NCBI GenBank assembly: GCA_002839825.1
Contig: PGYU01000001.1
Span: forward strand, 124,001-188,000
Origin: Ignavibacteriae bacterium HGW-Ignavibacteriae-1
GTDB lineage: Bacteria > Bacteroidota > Ignavibacteria > Kapaibacteriales > UBA2268
Direction of reading: 5' to 3'
Length of the DNA: 64,000 nucleotides
The notes below the pieces were generated by a model that made no database searches, had not been told where the DNA came from, and worked only from the letters and a program-made list of their open reading frames with translations. The position numbers were made by a program, and so were the translations under genes. Positions within the stretch are counted from its first letter, which is position 1. Every line of letters begins with the position of its first letter. Shown one piece after another: positions 1-7,983 of the stretch.

Positions 1-1
1 T

Positions 2-1528
2 GACAGAAAATTGAACGTTCAACATGCCAGAGCAATGGCTATCACTAATCCGAGATTAGTTGATGAGATGATGGAATATGACCAAGAAATCACTATCGTT
101 TCAAGCTTTGACAAGCTACGGCGACAAACTCCAAAAACTGCTTCTAAATCTTCAAATGTTCGATTGTCCGGTGCAGGAGCAAATTCTGAAGTTTCTAAAA
201 ATGGGGGATGGACTATTTCACCCGGAAGTGGTGATAATCTGGTATTTTACGATACAGTTTATGTTTTGCCCGAATATTTTGTCAAACCACCTTGTTATTG
301 CGAATTCACCGAATTCATGACCGGATATGAACAAAATGTACCTTACTATCAAACCGGCTTTTGGGAAGTAAATACTTTGAGCAATTTCAGACGCGACATG
401 AATAAATTGGGGAGACGTGAATTTTCCGAAGCTAAATGGGTCGAATTGCATAGGAATAATCAATATTTCACCAATTCTCCCGAACGTCGCCAAAGTAGAA
501 TTTACGAATATGAAAAATTTGCCAAAATCGTTGACAAAAATTTGGATATGATGGCAGATATTATCAATCGCAGAATCATTCCGGCTTTCAATATAACAGA
601 CAGTCTATCCGGTAACGAAAAATTGATTATTTCGCTCGATGCATGGAGCGACAAACGCCCAGTCAGAAGAGGTTGGTACATTGGTGAAGATGTTGATTAT
701 TACGAAGGTGTGTTGCACGAATCGGCTTCTCATTATGATGTTAGTTTCAAAAAAGTAAGCATCCAATCCGGCGATTTGCTGAATATGAATAATGACACGC
801 TGTCAAAACTCAGAGCATATTATGGTTATCATGAATTAATCACACGTTTGCTTGACACCAAAAAATTCGGCTCTGCATTTTACGATTATTTTGCACAAGG
901 CAAAGTCCTATTGCCCGACAATCGCACTTTGGGCTCGAGCCAAGCTAATGTTGGAGCTTTTGACCCACAAGCGAGTATCGAAAATGCTAAGATAATTCTT
1001 TTAATCAAAGGGAATTATTTCGACCCGACTGAATTCAAAATCCCAAAATATATAAGAAATGTGGACTCATCGCTTTACATGCTCGATACTATTCGCCGCA
1101 TTGATTTGCGTATAAATAATTTATATTATCAAGCCGGAAAATTGGTCGAATCTCCTTGTTGCAACAAATCGCTGCCTTGTTTGGATTATGAAATGAAATT
1201 AAGTGCATCAAATATACAACCCGAGATAACAGCTACTTCGCCTACCAAAATAATTCCAAAACAAAATGACCATTTTATTCTTTATTTTGGTTCCTACAAT
1301 GATTTTGACGCTGCCCAATTAATTATGGTAATGCTGAATGAAGTCACTGATACAAAATTGATGATTGAGCAATCCGAATCCGAAGGGGAGCAAAAGTTTA
1401 TAGTCAGGACTGAAAGCAGTTTCTCGCCGGAAGAAGCGCGAAATAAGCAAGATTCGTTTATTAGACGTAGTAATATCCGAATTGAAGATTATCCGGGATT
1501 TGTAATAGAGTTAATTCAGTCCGAATAG
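2..1528 (+). CDS. Partial protein with SPOR-like C-terminus
   Basis: The reading frame is already open at the left edge, so the N-terminus is missing; the first possible internal start in view is a TTG at 11, which I do not take as real. The visible part is over 500 residues with no membrane segment. I do not recognise the central region, although a stretch starting KLIISLDAWSDKRP and continuing to an LSKLRAYYGYHEL helix loosely resembles an OmpA-type peptidoglycan-binding fold. The last 80 residues (ILYFGSYNDF...AAQL...KFIVRTESSFSPEEA) fit the strand-helix pattern of SPOR domains, which bind denuded peptidoglycan. This points to an envelope or division-site protein. It converges on ribD with one base between the stops. 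The SPOR call is tentative and the OmpA idea weaker. Confidence 0.55.
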   Translation, partial: DRKLNVQHARAMAITNPRLVDEMMEYDQEITIVSSFDKLRRQTPKTASKSSNVRLSGAGANSEVSKNGGWTISPGSGDNLVFYDTVYVLPEYFVKPPCYCEFTEFMTGYEQNVPYYQTGFWEVNTLSNFRRDMNKLGRREFSEAKWVELHRNNQYFTNSPERRQSRIYEYEKFAKIVDKNLDMMADIINRRIIPAFNITDSLSGNEKLIISLDAWSDKRPVRRGWYIGEDVDYYEGVLHESASHYDVSFKKVSIQSGDLLNMNNDTLSKLRAYYGYHELITRLLDTKKFGSAFYDYFAQGKVLLPDNRTLGSSQANVGAFDPQASIENAKIILLIKGNYFDPTEFKIPKYIRNVDSSLYMLDTIRRIDLRINNLYYQAGKLVESPCCNKSLPCLDYEMKLSASNIQPEITATSPTKIIPKQNDHFILYFGSYNDFDAAQLIMVMLNEVTDTKLMIEQSESEGEQKFIVRTESSFSPEEARNKQDSFIRRSNIRIEDYPGFVIELIQSE

Positions 1529-1529
1529 A

Positions 1530-2624
1530 CTATTTGACGTAAATTGCATGTATGTCATCTTCAATTTGTTTAAGCTGCTTTAGCTTGAAAGTAGGAGCTT
1601 CTTCAACACTTTGAACTTTGACTTGACCGAAGGTGCTAATGCCGCGTCCGAAAAATTTTGGTGCTATAAAAAGTTGCAGCTCATCGGCTAGTCCCTTTTC
1701 GAGAATCGTTGAATGCAGTGTCGCACCGCCTTCCACCAGAACGGATGCGATTTTGTACTGCCGTTCCAATTGCTCAAAAACATTCTTAATATCCAATTTG
1801 TCGGATTCATCAATATTAGAAACTAATATTTCATTTCCCATATCTCGAAGTTCGGCGGCTTTGTCAGTTACTGACATTTCCATAGAACAACAAATTATAG
1901 TACGAAACGCGTCATCAGTTTGGAATATTTTTAAAGCTTTTTCGAGTTTCAAATTTTTGTCGAGTACAATTCGCCAAGGATTTCTGCCTTCCACGTGGCG
2001 AACAGTGAGCTCGGGATTATCTTTCTCGACTGTATTGGTACCGACCATTACAGCATCAACCTGAGCTCTCAATTTGTGAGCTGCGGTTCTGCTTCCAAGG
2101 CTTGTAATCCACTTTGATTCGCCGTTTTCGAGTGCTGTGAAACCGTCCGCAGTTTGCCCTGCTTTAAGAATTACGTATGGCGAGCCACTTGTAATATGTT
2201 TGAAAAAAAAACGGTTCAGCCAATCAGATTCACTCTTCATGACTCCTTTGATTACTTCGATTCCGGCTTCACGCAAAATGCTAATGCCACCGCCTGACAC
2301 ATTAGGATTTGGGTCATTCGATGCAATAACGACAGTTTTGAATTTGTTTTCAATAATGGCATCTGTGCAAGGAGGCTGTTTGCCATGATGCGAACAAGGC
2401 TCTAAATTGACGTACAATATTGCATCGGTCAAATCAACGCCCTCGCATTTGCTTATTGCATCACGCTCTGCATGAGGCATACCATATGCGTGATGCCACC
2501 CTTCGGCAATAATTTCATCGTTTTTGACGATAAGTGCACCGACCAATGGATTTGGACTCACCAATCCCGTACCGTTCATGGCTAATTCCAAAGCACGGCG
2601 CATAAAAAAATCATGAGTAGCCAA
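1530..2624 (-). CDS. ribD: Riboflavin biosynthesis deaminase/reductase RibD
   Basis: Bifunctional cytoplasmic enzyme for the second and third steps of riboflavin synthesis: zinc-dependent deamination of the pyrimidine intermediate, then NADPH-dependent reduction of its ribosyl side chain. The N-terminal half has the cytidine-deaminase zinc site, with H51-A-E53 and C77/C86 in PCSHHGKQPPC. The C-terminal half is the RibD reductase domain (LKAGQTADG near 155, GTNTVEKDNP near 195, EGGATLHSTILE near 300). At 364 residues it has the usual length. The start is TTG, supported by a GGAG five bases upstream and by N-terminal alignment to RibD proteins; the next ATG (2603) would remove conserved residues. 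It lies two bases behind the lipoprotein gene, probably in one operon. No other riboflavin gene is in the window. Confidence 0.95.
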   Translation of the reverse strand: MATHDFFMRRALELAMNGTGLVSPNPLVGALIVKNDEIIAEGWHHAYGMPHAERDAISKCEGVDLTDAILYVNLEPCSHHGKQPPCTDAIIENKFKTVVIASNDPNPNVSGGGISILREAGIEVIKGVMKSESDWLNRFFFKHITSGSPYVILKAGQTADGFTALENGESKWITSLGSRTAAHKLRAQVDAVMVGTNTVEKDNPELTVRHVEGRNPWRIVLDKNLKLEKALKIFQTDDAFRTIICCSMEMSVTDKAAELRDMGNEILVSNIDESDKLDIKNVFEQLERQYKIASVLVEGGATLHSTILEKGLADELQLFIAPKFFGRGISTFGQVKVQSVEEAPTFKLKQLKQIEDDIHAIYVK

Positions 2625-2626
2625 TA

Positions 2627-3082
2627 CTACTCCACGTTGAAGGCTAAATTGGTCGAATAGTTGTTTGGTTGCGCAGGAATTACAATTCTCGCATTATAAA
2701 CACCCGGTGAAATGCGTTTCCCGTCGTTGTCTTTTTTGTTCCAGATCGCGGTATATTCGTGCGTGTCACCGACTGATTTGGGCCTTACATCGCCAATAGC
2801 CATAGTGAAACTCATATTATGATCTGAATTCCAAACTTGTTTGCCATTTGAATCGCTGACATAGATTCTTATATCCTCCGAACTTGGTAGATATTCTCCC
2901 TCTACAGTTCTATTTCGCACAGCTTTCACAGAAAAAGTGATAAAATTGGAATTTTGTTCACTTATTGAGGGTAATAAAGTGAGTGGTTCAGCAGAACTGT
3001 TGCCGGCGTTTTTAGAACTTGAACAATTCATCATTGCTAATGAAAATGCTAATACGATTGTTAGATAGACTATACTTTTCAT
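2627..3082 (-). CDS. Lipoprotein with BsuPI-like domain
   Basis: A 151-residue exported protein. It has a hydrophobic signal of about 19 residues followed by Cys20; the residue before the cysteine is Asn, which is unusual for a lipobox, so lipidation is probable rather than certain. The rest reads as one beta-sandwich: GKQVWNSDHNMSFTMAI, then GDTHEYTAIWNKKDNDGKR, then SPGVYNARI. This matches the BsuPI intracellular proteinase-inhibitor fold (a conserved W near the start, a Trp-Asp/Asn-Gly block, and PGxY near the end). FlgD Ig-like domains look similar at the C-terminus and are the alternative. Inhibitory function is not implied. It is divergent from the beta-barrel gene at 3137 and sits directly upstream of ribD. 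Confidence 0.7.
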   Translation of the reverse strand: MKSIVYLTIVLAFSLAMMNCSSSKNAGNSSAEPLTLLPSISEQNSNFITFSVKAVRNRTVEGEYLPSSEDIRIYVSDSNGKQVWNSDHNMSFTMAIGDVRPKSVGDTHEYTAIWNKKDNDGKRISPGVYNARIVIPAQPNNYSTNLAFNVE

Positions 3083-3136
3083 GGTTGCGTCGCTCCATAA
3101 TAATTGAATGTTACAAAAAGATAAGACGATTCTTAA

Positions 3137-3910
3137 ATGATAAAATTTATTCTAACTATTTTTATGTTTTTAGCTTTGATTTATACCCTTTCAGCGTCAT
3201 CTCCGGGTAAAGCCGGTACAAGTGCCAAATACGAGACTGATTTGATTGTTGACTTGCCTACCGTCGGAATGTTGCCTGTCCGGCACGGAGCCGGAGTAAT
3301 TAATTTCTTGCCCTCAGGTGGTTTATATTTCGAAGCTTCTTACGCACCATTTCAATCCTTCCTTGTAGCTGTCGCCTACGGTGGAAACGGAATAATTGGC
3401 AATTCGACACCTGAAATGCAAAATTTGCCGGGCATTACTGCCAAATATCGTTTTCTCGACGAACGAATAAATCTTCCTGCAATCGCAATCGGTTTTCGTT
3501 CTCAAGGTGGTGGAAATTTCCTTAATTCACAAGATAGATTTGTTGACCATTCTCCGGGATTTTTTCTCGCAATTAGTAAAAGTTTTATATGGCAAATGGG
3601 TGAGTTATCTTTTCATTCGGGAGTGAATTATTCGTTCGACCCGGATGAGTCACTGCGTTCACCTGATGCTTTCTTTGGTTTTGAACAATCTATCGGCAAA
3701 TTTATTGCTTTGAATTTGGAATTTGATTTAACTCTCGACGAAGATGCAAAATTACTCAATCATCGTGGCAGAGCCAATGCAGCTCTTCGATTTTCAGTTG
3801 TTGATGGAGTAACATTGGGAATGAAAATTCGCGATTTGACAAATAGTGTGAAACACCAAAATGGGCTCACGAGACAATTTTATGTTGATTTTGTCAAAAA
3901 TCTTAATTAA
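3137..3910 (+). CDS. Exported beta-barrel-like outer membrane protein
   Basis: A 257-residue protein with a signal peptide (hydrophobic residues 3-20, cleavage probably after the ASS/GKAG region). The mature part alternates short amphipathic strands and turns (GGLYFEASYAPF, FLVAVAYGGNG, IAIGFRSQGGG, FLAISKSF, GELSFHSGVNYSF, ALNLEFDLTL, AALRFSV, VTLGMKIRDL), as in small outer-membrane beta-barrels of the YjbH-like or porin-like kind. No catalytic motif is visible. It is transcribed away from the lipoprotein gene with 54 bases between them. Its 3' end overlaps the 3' end of the convergent YbbR gene by eight bases. Substrate or role cannot be told from sequence. Confidence 0.6.
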   Translation: MIKFILTIFMFLALIYTLSASSPGKAGTSAKYETDLIVDLPTVGMLPVRHGAGVINFLPSGGLYFEASYAPFQSFLVAVAYGGNGIIGNSTPEMQNLPGITAKYRFLDERINLPAIAIGFRSQGGGNFLNSQDRFVDHSPGFFLAISKSFIWQMGELSFHSGVNYSFDPDESLRSPDAFFGFEQSIGKFIALNLEFDLTLDEDAKLLNHRGRANAALRFSVVDGVTLGMKIRDLTNSVKHQNGLTRQFYVDFVKNLN

Positions 3911-4874
3911 TACCGCTTAGTTTGGATTGTCTTAGTAAGATTATGTGATAGACATATGGCGGATTGACTTGAATTACTTCGACATCAGTTGGGAATTCAA
4001 TATTCGGAATCAAAATTCCGGATTTATCTTTGGCTATTGTCGTGAATTCTAAATAAACAGACAAGTTCTCAGCATCAAGATTTTTGATTTGCTCTAAACC
4101 GCCTCTGACTGTAATATCAATTTTATCAGGATTAATCACACTGTTTTTCGGCATTGTACCGCCTCGGACAACGATTGGTATATCATAAAATGTTCTTTCC
4201 AAAGTTAATTGAACGTCAGCATAAAATTGGATTTCGCGAGTATTGAAGTTAATAATTTCGCCTAATGAGTCAGATAGTTCCACTATTCCTCTTATAGGTT
4301 TGTTTGCTTCTTCAATTTTCAGAACTTTTGTGCTCCAAGATTTTATTTGCGATGTGATTTTATCATTGCCAATAATCATAATGCTATCCGGCTTGAGTTT
4401 GATATCGCCTACTATAGAAAATCCTTCTTTAGGAGTTATTTCAACCAAGGAATTAAGGGGCACGTAATATTCGCCGATTCTACCTGTACGCAAAGTTAAT
4501 GAACTCGGAATAACATCGGCAAGTTCTACAGTCTCAAAAGACTCAATTCCTTTCAAAAAATCAGACCTTCCAATTGTAAAAAGACTATCTTTAATATTTG
4601 TTTCGCTCAAATCTACGTTTGCTCTTTTGCTGTTGTTGAGGTATAATAAGTTGAATAAATTCCAACCTGTGCCACGACTTTCAACCGATATTGTAGTGGG
4701 AAGTTCTTTTTCAATCGCGCGAGTAGGAGGCAATTTTACCGACAAAGGTATATCTACATAAGTCGTATAATATGTATTCAGACTGGTATAGCTCCATAAT
4801 GCAATAGCAAATAACAAAGCACCAATGAATGCCCTTTTCGTAAAAATCCGCAATATGCTGAGTATGAATTTCAT
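3903..4874 (-). CDS. YbbR-domain protein
   Basis: A 323-residue protein with one N-terminal membrane segment (about residues 14-32), then a long extracytoplasmic region of repeated small beta units: VDIPLSVKLPP, YVPLNSLVEITPKEGF, DSIMIIGN, YDIPIVVRGG, DKIDITVRGG, YLEFTTIAKDKSG. This is the YbbR/CdaR-like architecture. In Firmicutes YbbR (CdaR) regulates a membrane diadenylate cyclase; no cyclase gene is present here, so that role should not be assumed. It is the last gene of a four-gene minus-strand run. Its ATG shares one base with the TAA of the TauE/SafE gene (TAATG), which suggests translational coupling. Confidence 0.75.
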   Translation of the reverse strand: MKFILSILRIFTKRAFIGALLFAIALWSYTSLNTYYTTYVDIPLSVKLPPTRAIEKELPTTISVESRGTGWNLFNLLYLNNSKRANVDLSETNIKDSLFTIGRSDFLKGIESFETVELADVIPSSLTLRTGRIGEYYVPLNSLVEITPKEGFSIVGDIKLKPDSIMIIGNDKITSQIKSWSTKVLKIEEANKPIRGIVELSDSLGEIINFNTREIQFYADVQLTLERTFYDIPIVVRGGTMPKNSVINPDKIDITVRGGLEQIKNLDAENLSVYLEFTTIAKDKSGILIPNIEFPTDVEVIQVNPPYVYHIILLRQSKLSGIN

Positions 4875-5626
4875 TAAATAAAATCAAAAAGTTTAATTGC
4901 CATAATTATCATTGATAATATAAGGAAAATTTTGATAAATTTCTCACCTTTTCTTACAGAAATTTTGGCAGCAACTAATGCACCAATTGCATTTCCTATT
5001 GCTAAGACGATTCCAAGAAGATAATTAACGTGTCCGCTAATCATAAAAACTATCATTGCCGGAGTAGTGAATACGAATGCTATAAAAACTTTGTGCATAT
5101 TAACACGAGTAAGCTCCATCTTCAACATTTTCTGCATGATTGCCATCATCATAAATCCTACGCCGACTTGGATGAATCCGCCGTAAAGCCCAACGCCGAA
5201 CATAGCCAAAAACGTCCAAAAATTCGGCGGAACTTCTTGTCCCTTGCCTTTCTTAGGTGTTGGGATAATCATCGAAACGATGATTACTATCATTATCACG
5301 CCAAGAACTTTGTTGAACACTTCGTCGTTCATTTGCAATGCCGTCACCGCACCCAAAATGCCTCCCGGCAATGTAATGGCAGCCAATTTCATGCTCTTGC
5401 CAAATTCCGAATATTTGTCGGATTTGAAAGATGCAATTGCAGACAAACTCTGGACGACGATAGCTACTCGATTTGTGCCATTTGCAGTAGCTGAATCAAG
5501 ACCAAGAAAAATCAACAAAGGCAATGTCAATGCCGAGCCGCCACCGGCTGTTACATTCAAGAAACCGGAAGCAAATCCTGCTATTAAAAGCAGTAAAGTT
5601 TGGATTAGGTCTATCTCAATCGGCAA
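4874..5626 (-). CDS. TauE/SafE-family membrane permease
   Basis: A 250-residue polytopic inner-membrane protein with about eight hydrophobic segments. The family signature is at the N-terminus (GFASGFLNVTAGGGSALTLP), followed by ATANGTNRVA and, in the second half, a repeat-like GLYGGFIQVGVGFMMM. TauE/SafE proteins are putative exporters of sulfite, sulfoacetate or related small organosulfur anions, but substrates are rarely known and none can be assigned here. The start is TTG, which gives the typical short N-terminus; no strong ribosome-binding site is seen. The gene follows the small unknown gene by two bases and overlaps the YbbR start by one. Confidence 0.88.
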   Translation of the reverse strand: MPIEIDLIQTLLLLIAGFASGFLNVTAGGGSALTLPLLIFLGLDSATANGTNRVAIVVQSLSAIASFKSDKYSEFGKSMKLAAITLPGGILGAVTALQMNDEVFNKVLGVIMIVIIVSMIIPTPKKGKGQEVPPNFWTFLAMFGVGLYGGFIQVGVGFMMMAIMQKMLKMELTRVNMHKVFIAFVFTTPAMIVFMISGHVNYLLGIVLAIGNAIGALVAAKISVRKGEKFIKIFLILSMIIMAIKLFDFI

Positions 5627-5628
5627 TA

Positions 5629-5862
5629 TTAATCTTTAATCTTGTAATTTTCAATATAATCTCTCACAGCCGGCATTAAATATACATCATTCAAATCAAG
5701 TTCTAAGAAATTTTCGACAAATAATTTGATTATGCTTTCCTCATCATCATCCTTATTTAAAAGAATGATTTTTTGATTGTTCAAATTGCAAAAGCTGCTT
5801 TCAAAAGTTCCACTTTCTTTTCTTACGGCAAATCCCAATTTCTTAGCTTGCTCAATAAGCAT
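5629..5862 (-). CDS. Small conserved-looking cytoplasmic protein
   Basis: A 77-residue soluble protein of unknown function. The pattern is a helix (MLIEQAKKLGFAVR), beta strands around SSFCNLNNQKIILLNK, an acidic helix (DDDEESIIKLFVENF) and a short end with MPAVRDYIE. I chose the ATG at 5862, which has GGAAAG upstream and lies 13 bases after the preceding stop. A GTG at 5925 would extend the protein by 21 residues and overlap the upstream gene by 50 bases. The alternation of charged helices with a clean C-terminus, and its place within an operon, argue that it is real. The layout reminds me of uncharacterised Bacteroidota proteins, but I cannot name the family. Confidence 0.6.
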   Translation of the reverse strand: MLIEQAKKLGFAVRKESGTFESSFCNLNNQKIILLNKDDDEESIIKLFVENFLELDLNDVYLMPAVRDYIENYKIKD

Positions 5863-5875
5863 ATCCAACTTTCCG

Positions 5876-6484
5876 TCAGCTTCCAAGTTCTTCACGATAT
5901 TCCTTACGCAATGGTTGCCATACACATAATATGATAATCGTGATTGCCGACATAAATGATATTCCCTTCAAAATTGAAAGTACTATATTCTCGAACCTGA
6001 CTAAGAACAGCTTTCTGAATATTGGAGAGGTATAGTAAACAAATTCATTATTAAAAAATATCTCCACACTAAGGGCATAATCTAAGTATATATAGTATAT
6101 CTCGATGGGTAAATTCAGAAAGAACAATACAATGGACATGAAGAGCCAGCCTTGATACTTGAGTACTTTGCGAAATCGAATTGTAAGGAAAATAAGGGAA
6201 ATAAAACTGATAGCATATGCAATATTGGTATATAGCGATGCTTGAGCAAACAAATATATGTTGTATCCCACAGTTCCTTGATCTTGCCTAAGGTCTTGGC
6301 GGATACTGATGGTACCCGTATCGAATAAATCGTAGGATAATGCTGTTCGGATAATTGTGCCTCCGAACCAAATCATAAAACCTGTAACTAATAAGGCAAC
6401 GAAAAATCGTTCGAGATTGCTAATTTCAGTATATTTTATCATATCCAAAAATACAAAGAAATCACAAATTAATGACTCTATCAA
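5876..6484 (-). CDS. Hypothetical membrane protein, about five helices
   Basis: An integral membrane protein of 202 residues with hydrophobic segments near 27-48, 80-102, 113-132 and 175-192 and shorter ones between. The C-terminus is short and charged (LRKEYREELGS). I do not recognise the family. The TTG start at 6484 has GGAGA seven bases upstream; the alternative is ATG at 6442 (188 residues), which lacks a clear ribosome-binding site. It is the first gene of the minus-strand run ending with the YbbR gene, and is divergent from murF with only about 30 bases between start codons. The Bacteroidota-like CAAAAATA at 6446-6453 lies too close to the 6442 start to help decide. Confidence 0.6.
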   Translation of the reverse strand: MIESLICDFFVFLDMIKYTEISNLERFFVALLVTGFMIWFGGTIIRTALSYDLFDTGTISIRQDLRQDQGTVGYNIYLFAQASLYTNIAYAISFISLIFLTIRFRKVLKYQGWLFMSIVLFFLNLPIEIYYIYLDYALSVEIFFNNEFVYYTSPIFRKLFLVRFENIVLSILKGISFMSAITIIILCVWQPLRKEYREELGS

Positions 6485-6491
6485 TCGTCAT

Positions 6492-6510
6492 TCTCCAAAA
6501 ATTTATGGAG
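6492..6510. repeat. Inverted repeat carrying both divergent ribosome-binding sites
   Basis: TCTCC (6492-6496 region) and GGAGA (6507-6511 region) form short inverted arms around an A/T centre. The plus-strand GGAG is five bases before the murF ATG, and the minus-strand GGAGA precedes the TTG of the opposing membrane-protein gene. The symmetry may simply reflect two purine-rich ribosome-binding sites facing each other. Confidence 0.45.
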
Positions 6511-6515
6511 ATATT

Positions 6516-7916
6516 ATGATAGAAAATACTGCATCTTTCACAACAACAGAGCTAAGAGCTATTCTTGACAAATCTGAATTTCATAATTTGAATGAGTCCA
6601 AACTGTTTACAGGCGTATCTATAGATACACGTTCAGTCAAGCAAGGGAATATTTTTGTAGCCTTAAAGGGCGAAAATATTGATAGTCATACCCTGATTGA
6701 CAAAGCTTTTGAAGCCGGTGCTGAAGTATGTTTTGTAGAAAAAAAATCTATGTCGGAGCTTAATATCGAAATTGGCGACAGACCAATCATTGTTTCAGAC
6801 GATAATATTGAAGTTTTGGGAGAATTAGCTTCATTTCATAGGATGAAATTCAACATTCCGATTGTCGCTATTACCGGCTCAAACGGCAAAACAACTACAA
6901 AGGAGATGATTGCCGACGTGTTAGCAACTAAATATAATGTTCTCCGCACTTATGAAAATTACAACAACCTGCTTGGCGTTCCGCTTATGTTATTGAGTTT
7001 GAACAATTCATATGACCTTGCCGTGCTCGAACTTGGAACCAATCAATCGGGCGAAATTTATCGTCTTGGCGAAATTGTAAGCCCGACACACGCATTAATC
7101 ACCAATATCGGGCGCGAACATCTTGAATTCCTCTTAGATTTAGATGGTGTCGAGCTTGAAGAAACCTATATTTTCGCACACATTCGCTCGGAAGGATTTG
7201 CCTTTGTGAATTATGATGATGCGCGTTTGAAACTTTACGGGCATGTTTTGCAAAAATTTATGACATTCGGCACTCACGAAAATGCCGAACTTAGAGCATC
7301 AATCATACTCGATAATGATATGAAACCAATTCTTGATTTCGACTATGACGACAAAAAATTCAGTGTCAATATGCAAACTATCGGGCTTGGCTCTGCCTAT
7401 AACGCAATTGGAGCAACAGCAGTGGGAATTCATTTCGGAGTTGAATTCGAGTTGATTAAAAAAGCATTGGAAAATTTTGCGTCTCCACTTTATCATGGTT
7501 ATGGCAGAATGGCTATCGAAACACATTCCGATATTAAAATTATAAACGATTGCTACAACGCAAACCCCGATTCTATGATTATTGCTTTGTCAACTCTATC
7601 CAAATTTTCAGGTGACGGAAAGAAAGTAGCCGTACTTGGTGATATGCGCGAACTCGGCGAATGGGCTGACCAAGAGCATAAGGATATACTCAAACTTGCA
7701 TCCGAATCTGCCGATTTGGTCTATCTCACAGGCGACGAATTTGCCAAAGCCTACTCAGAGCATTCGCAAATGTATCCCAATGTTCAACATTCAAGTAAAA
7801 GTGAAATCGCCCAAAAACTCAAAAATACTTTGAAATCGGGTGATATTGTGCTTGTCAAAGCATCTCGAGGTGTCACACTCGAAACTGTAATCACAGATTT
7901 GAAAAATATAATTTGA
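6516..7916 (+). CDS. murF: UDP-MurNAc-tripeptide--D-Ala-D-Ala ligase MurF
   Basis: Cytoplasmic ATP-dependent ligase that adds D-Ala-D-Ala to the UDP-MurNAc tripeptide, completing the muropeptide precursor of peptidoglycan. The 466-residue protein has the N-terminal Mur ligase substrate domain (SIDTRSVKQGNIFVALKG, 36-52), the ATP-binding loop ITGSNGKTTTKE (119-130), the central domain with ELGTNQSGEI and TNIGREHLEF, and the C-terminal domain with INDCYNANPDSM and AVLGDMRELG. The frame is open upstream to 6357, but ATG 6516 has GGAG five bases before it and matches normal MurF N-termini. mraY follows after 67 bases, as in division/cell-wall clusters, but the murD, ftsW and murG genes normally found nearby are absent. 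Confidence 0.97.
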   Translation: MIENTASFTTTELRAILDKSEFHNLNESKLFTGVSIDTRSVKQGNIFVALKGENIDSHTLIDKAFEAGAEVCFVEKKSMSELNIEIGDRPIIVSDDNIEVLGELASFHRMKFNIPIVAITGSNGKTTTKEMIADVLATKYNVLRTYENYNNLLGVPLMLLSLNNSYDLAVLELGTNQSGEIYRLGEIVSPTHALITNIGREHLEFLLDLDGVELEETYIFAHIRSEGFAFVNYDDARLKLYGHVLQKFMTFGTHENAELRASIILDNDMKPILDFDYDDKKFSVNMQTIGLGSAYNAIGATAVGIHFGVEFELIKKALENFASPLYHGYGRMAIETHSDIKIINDCYNANPDSMIIALSTLSKFSGDGKKVAVLGDMRELGEWADQEHKDILKLASESADLVYLTGDEFAKAYSEHSQMYPNVQHSSKSEIAQKLKNTLKSGDIVLVKASRGVTLETVITDLKNII

Positions 7917-7983
7917 TTTTCGCATCAATAAGTGATAATTTATTTTTAAATTAGTGTTTATTCAAAATCTAAAAACCTAATTA

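Noticed and set aside
5030-5639. Overlapping plus-strand frames opposite the TauE/SafE gene.
   Set aside because: The minus-strand protein has clear membrane helices and family motifs; the opposite frames have low-complexity residues.
6357-6515. In-frame upstream extension of murF.
   Set aside because: The extra 53 codons overlap the opposing gene, lack a ribosome-binding site and do not resemble MurF; ATG 6516 has GGAG five bases before it.
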